From Fundicoccus culcitae (lineage in GTDB: Bacteria > Bacillota > Bacilli > Lactobacillales > Aerococcaceae), in contig NZ_CP102453.1 of assembly GCF_024661895.1 (NCBI RefSeq), positions 2,666,001-2,730,000 of the forward strand: a DNA stretch of 64,000 nt. The letters run 5' to 3'. This document shows, piece after piece, positions 63,611 to 64,000 of the stretch. Position 1 is the stretch's first letter. Each line of letters begins with the position of its first letter. A program made the translations under genes and the position numbers. The notes under the pieces are model-generated. The model was not told the DNA's origin. It made no database searches and was given only the letters and a program-made list of their open reading frames with translations.

Positions 63611-64000
63611 ATGAAGTTACTAGAAGAAAAAATTCAAACGAGTGGGAAAGTCATCGAGCCCGATATTCTAAAAGTGGATTCTTTTATCAATCATATGCTA
63701 GACCCCGAATTGATCATGGCGATGGGGGAAGATTTCTATCAGCATTTCAAAGACAAGCCCATAACCAAAATTTTGACTTTAGAAGTTTCAGGGATTGCGA
63801 TCGCTTTTGCGGCGGGGCATTATTTCAAGGTTCCCGTTTTGTTTGCTAAGAAGATTGAATCATTAACCCTAGGCGATGATGTCTACAGCACACAAGTTAT
63901 TTCCTATACAAAACAGAAGGAGTATACCGTTAAAATTAACCGTTCATTTTTAACAGCCGATGACCATGTCTTGATTATTGACGATTTCTTAGCTAAAGGC
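63611..64000 (+). CDS. xpt: Xanthine phosphoribosyltransferase (5' part, cut by window end)
   Basis: The first 130 residues of Xpt, which converts xanthine and PRPP to XMP in purine salvage. LKVDSFINHMLDPELI, ILTLEVSGIAIAFAAG, PVLFAKKIESLTL and the PRPP loop VLIIDDFLAKG match the family. ATG 63611 follows AAAGGAGCGGAGT. The frame is open to the last base of the window, so about 60 residues are missing. No purine riboswitch or PurR box is obvious in the 200 bases upstream. Confidence 0.92.
   Translation, partial: MKLLEEKIQTSGKVIEPDILKVDSFINHMLDPELIMAMGEDFYQHFKDKPITKILTLEVSGIAIAFAAGHYFKVPVLFAKKIESLTLGDDVYSTQVISYTKQKEYTVKINRSFLTADDHVLIIDDFLAKG

Noticed and set aside
63562-63849. Plus-strand 95-residue frame at the right edge
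   Set aside because: It is out of frame with xpt, which is clearly recognised from 63611 to the window end.

Overview
The window looks like chromosome of a low-GC Gram-positive bacterium of the Lactobacillales; an Aerococcaceae- or Carnobacteriaceae-like member is my guess from gene content, not a demonstrated placement. Reasons: a nine-gene V-type ATPase operon very close in order and sequence to Enterococcus hirae ntp, class III ribonucleotide reductase (nrdD-nrdG), the redox repressor Rex next to an ABC-F ATPase, CIRCE-controlled groESL, an ECF transporter cassette, strong AGGAGG ribosome binding sites and frequent TTG/GTG starts. No phage, CRISPR array, transposase, rRNA or tRNA was seen.

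Layout. 0-0.75 kb: repeats. 0.75-7.8 kb: a LysR regulator broken by a frameshift, divergent from a ketone-body (3-hydroxybutyrate/acetoacetate) catabolic operon: thiolase, two CoA-transferase subunits, 3-hydroxybutyrate dehydrogenase, GntP-family permease, 3-hydroxyacyl-CoA dehydrogenase. 7.9-16.6 kb: V-ATPase operon F-I-K-E-C-G-A-B-D, whose K subunit keeps the sodium-binding residues. 17.8-21.2 kb: MacA/MacB-like tripartite export system. 21.9-27.7 kb: secreted serine hydrolase, orphan substrate-binding protein, cytoplasmic 5'-nucleotidase-like phosphoesterase, short-chain dehydrogenase. 28.5-31.4 kb: lipoate-protein ligase and beta-glucuronidase. 31.6-34.5 kb: nrdDG with two NrdR boxes. 35-43.5 kb: DUF4386 membrane protein, HD hydrolase, M20 peptidase, double-GNAT protein, ABC-F, Rex, M20 amidohydrolase. 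44.7-46.8 kb: groESL. 47.1-51.6 kb: capsule/wall-polymer genes (FlaA1/CapD-type dehydratase, LytR-CpsA-Psr protein, CpsB-type phosphatase) and a MerR-TipAS regulator. 52.9-57.6 kb: SAM hydrolase plus complete ECF transporter, and a small membrane methyltransferase. 58.4-59.3 kb: meso-diaminopimelate dehydrogenase. 60.7-64 kb: seven-LysM protein, CsbD-like protein, PgsA and the 5' part of xpt.

The most unusual content is intergenic. Almost every gene-less stretch over 400 bp is built of tandem hairpin arrays and modular repeats. Several modules of 230-400 bp share 15-bp terminal inverted repeats (consensus GTAAGYGGGAAGTGA) but carry different interiors, which resembles BOX/MITE-type elements with interchangeable cores. 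A second family (TAGTTCGTT...AACGAACTA) occurs at three loci with about 14, 9 and 13 units between conserved flanks. Other arrays include one whose arms resemble loxP arms. Independently, a 15-mer, consensus AMTAAATATCNCTGC, recurs at stop codons and just upstream of ribosome binding sites on both strands, far above chance. Functions of these repeats are unknown; all statements about them come from reading the sequence by eye.
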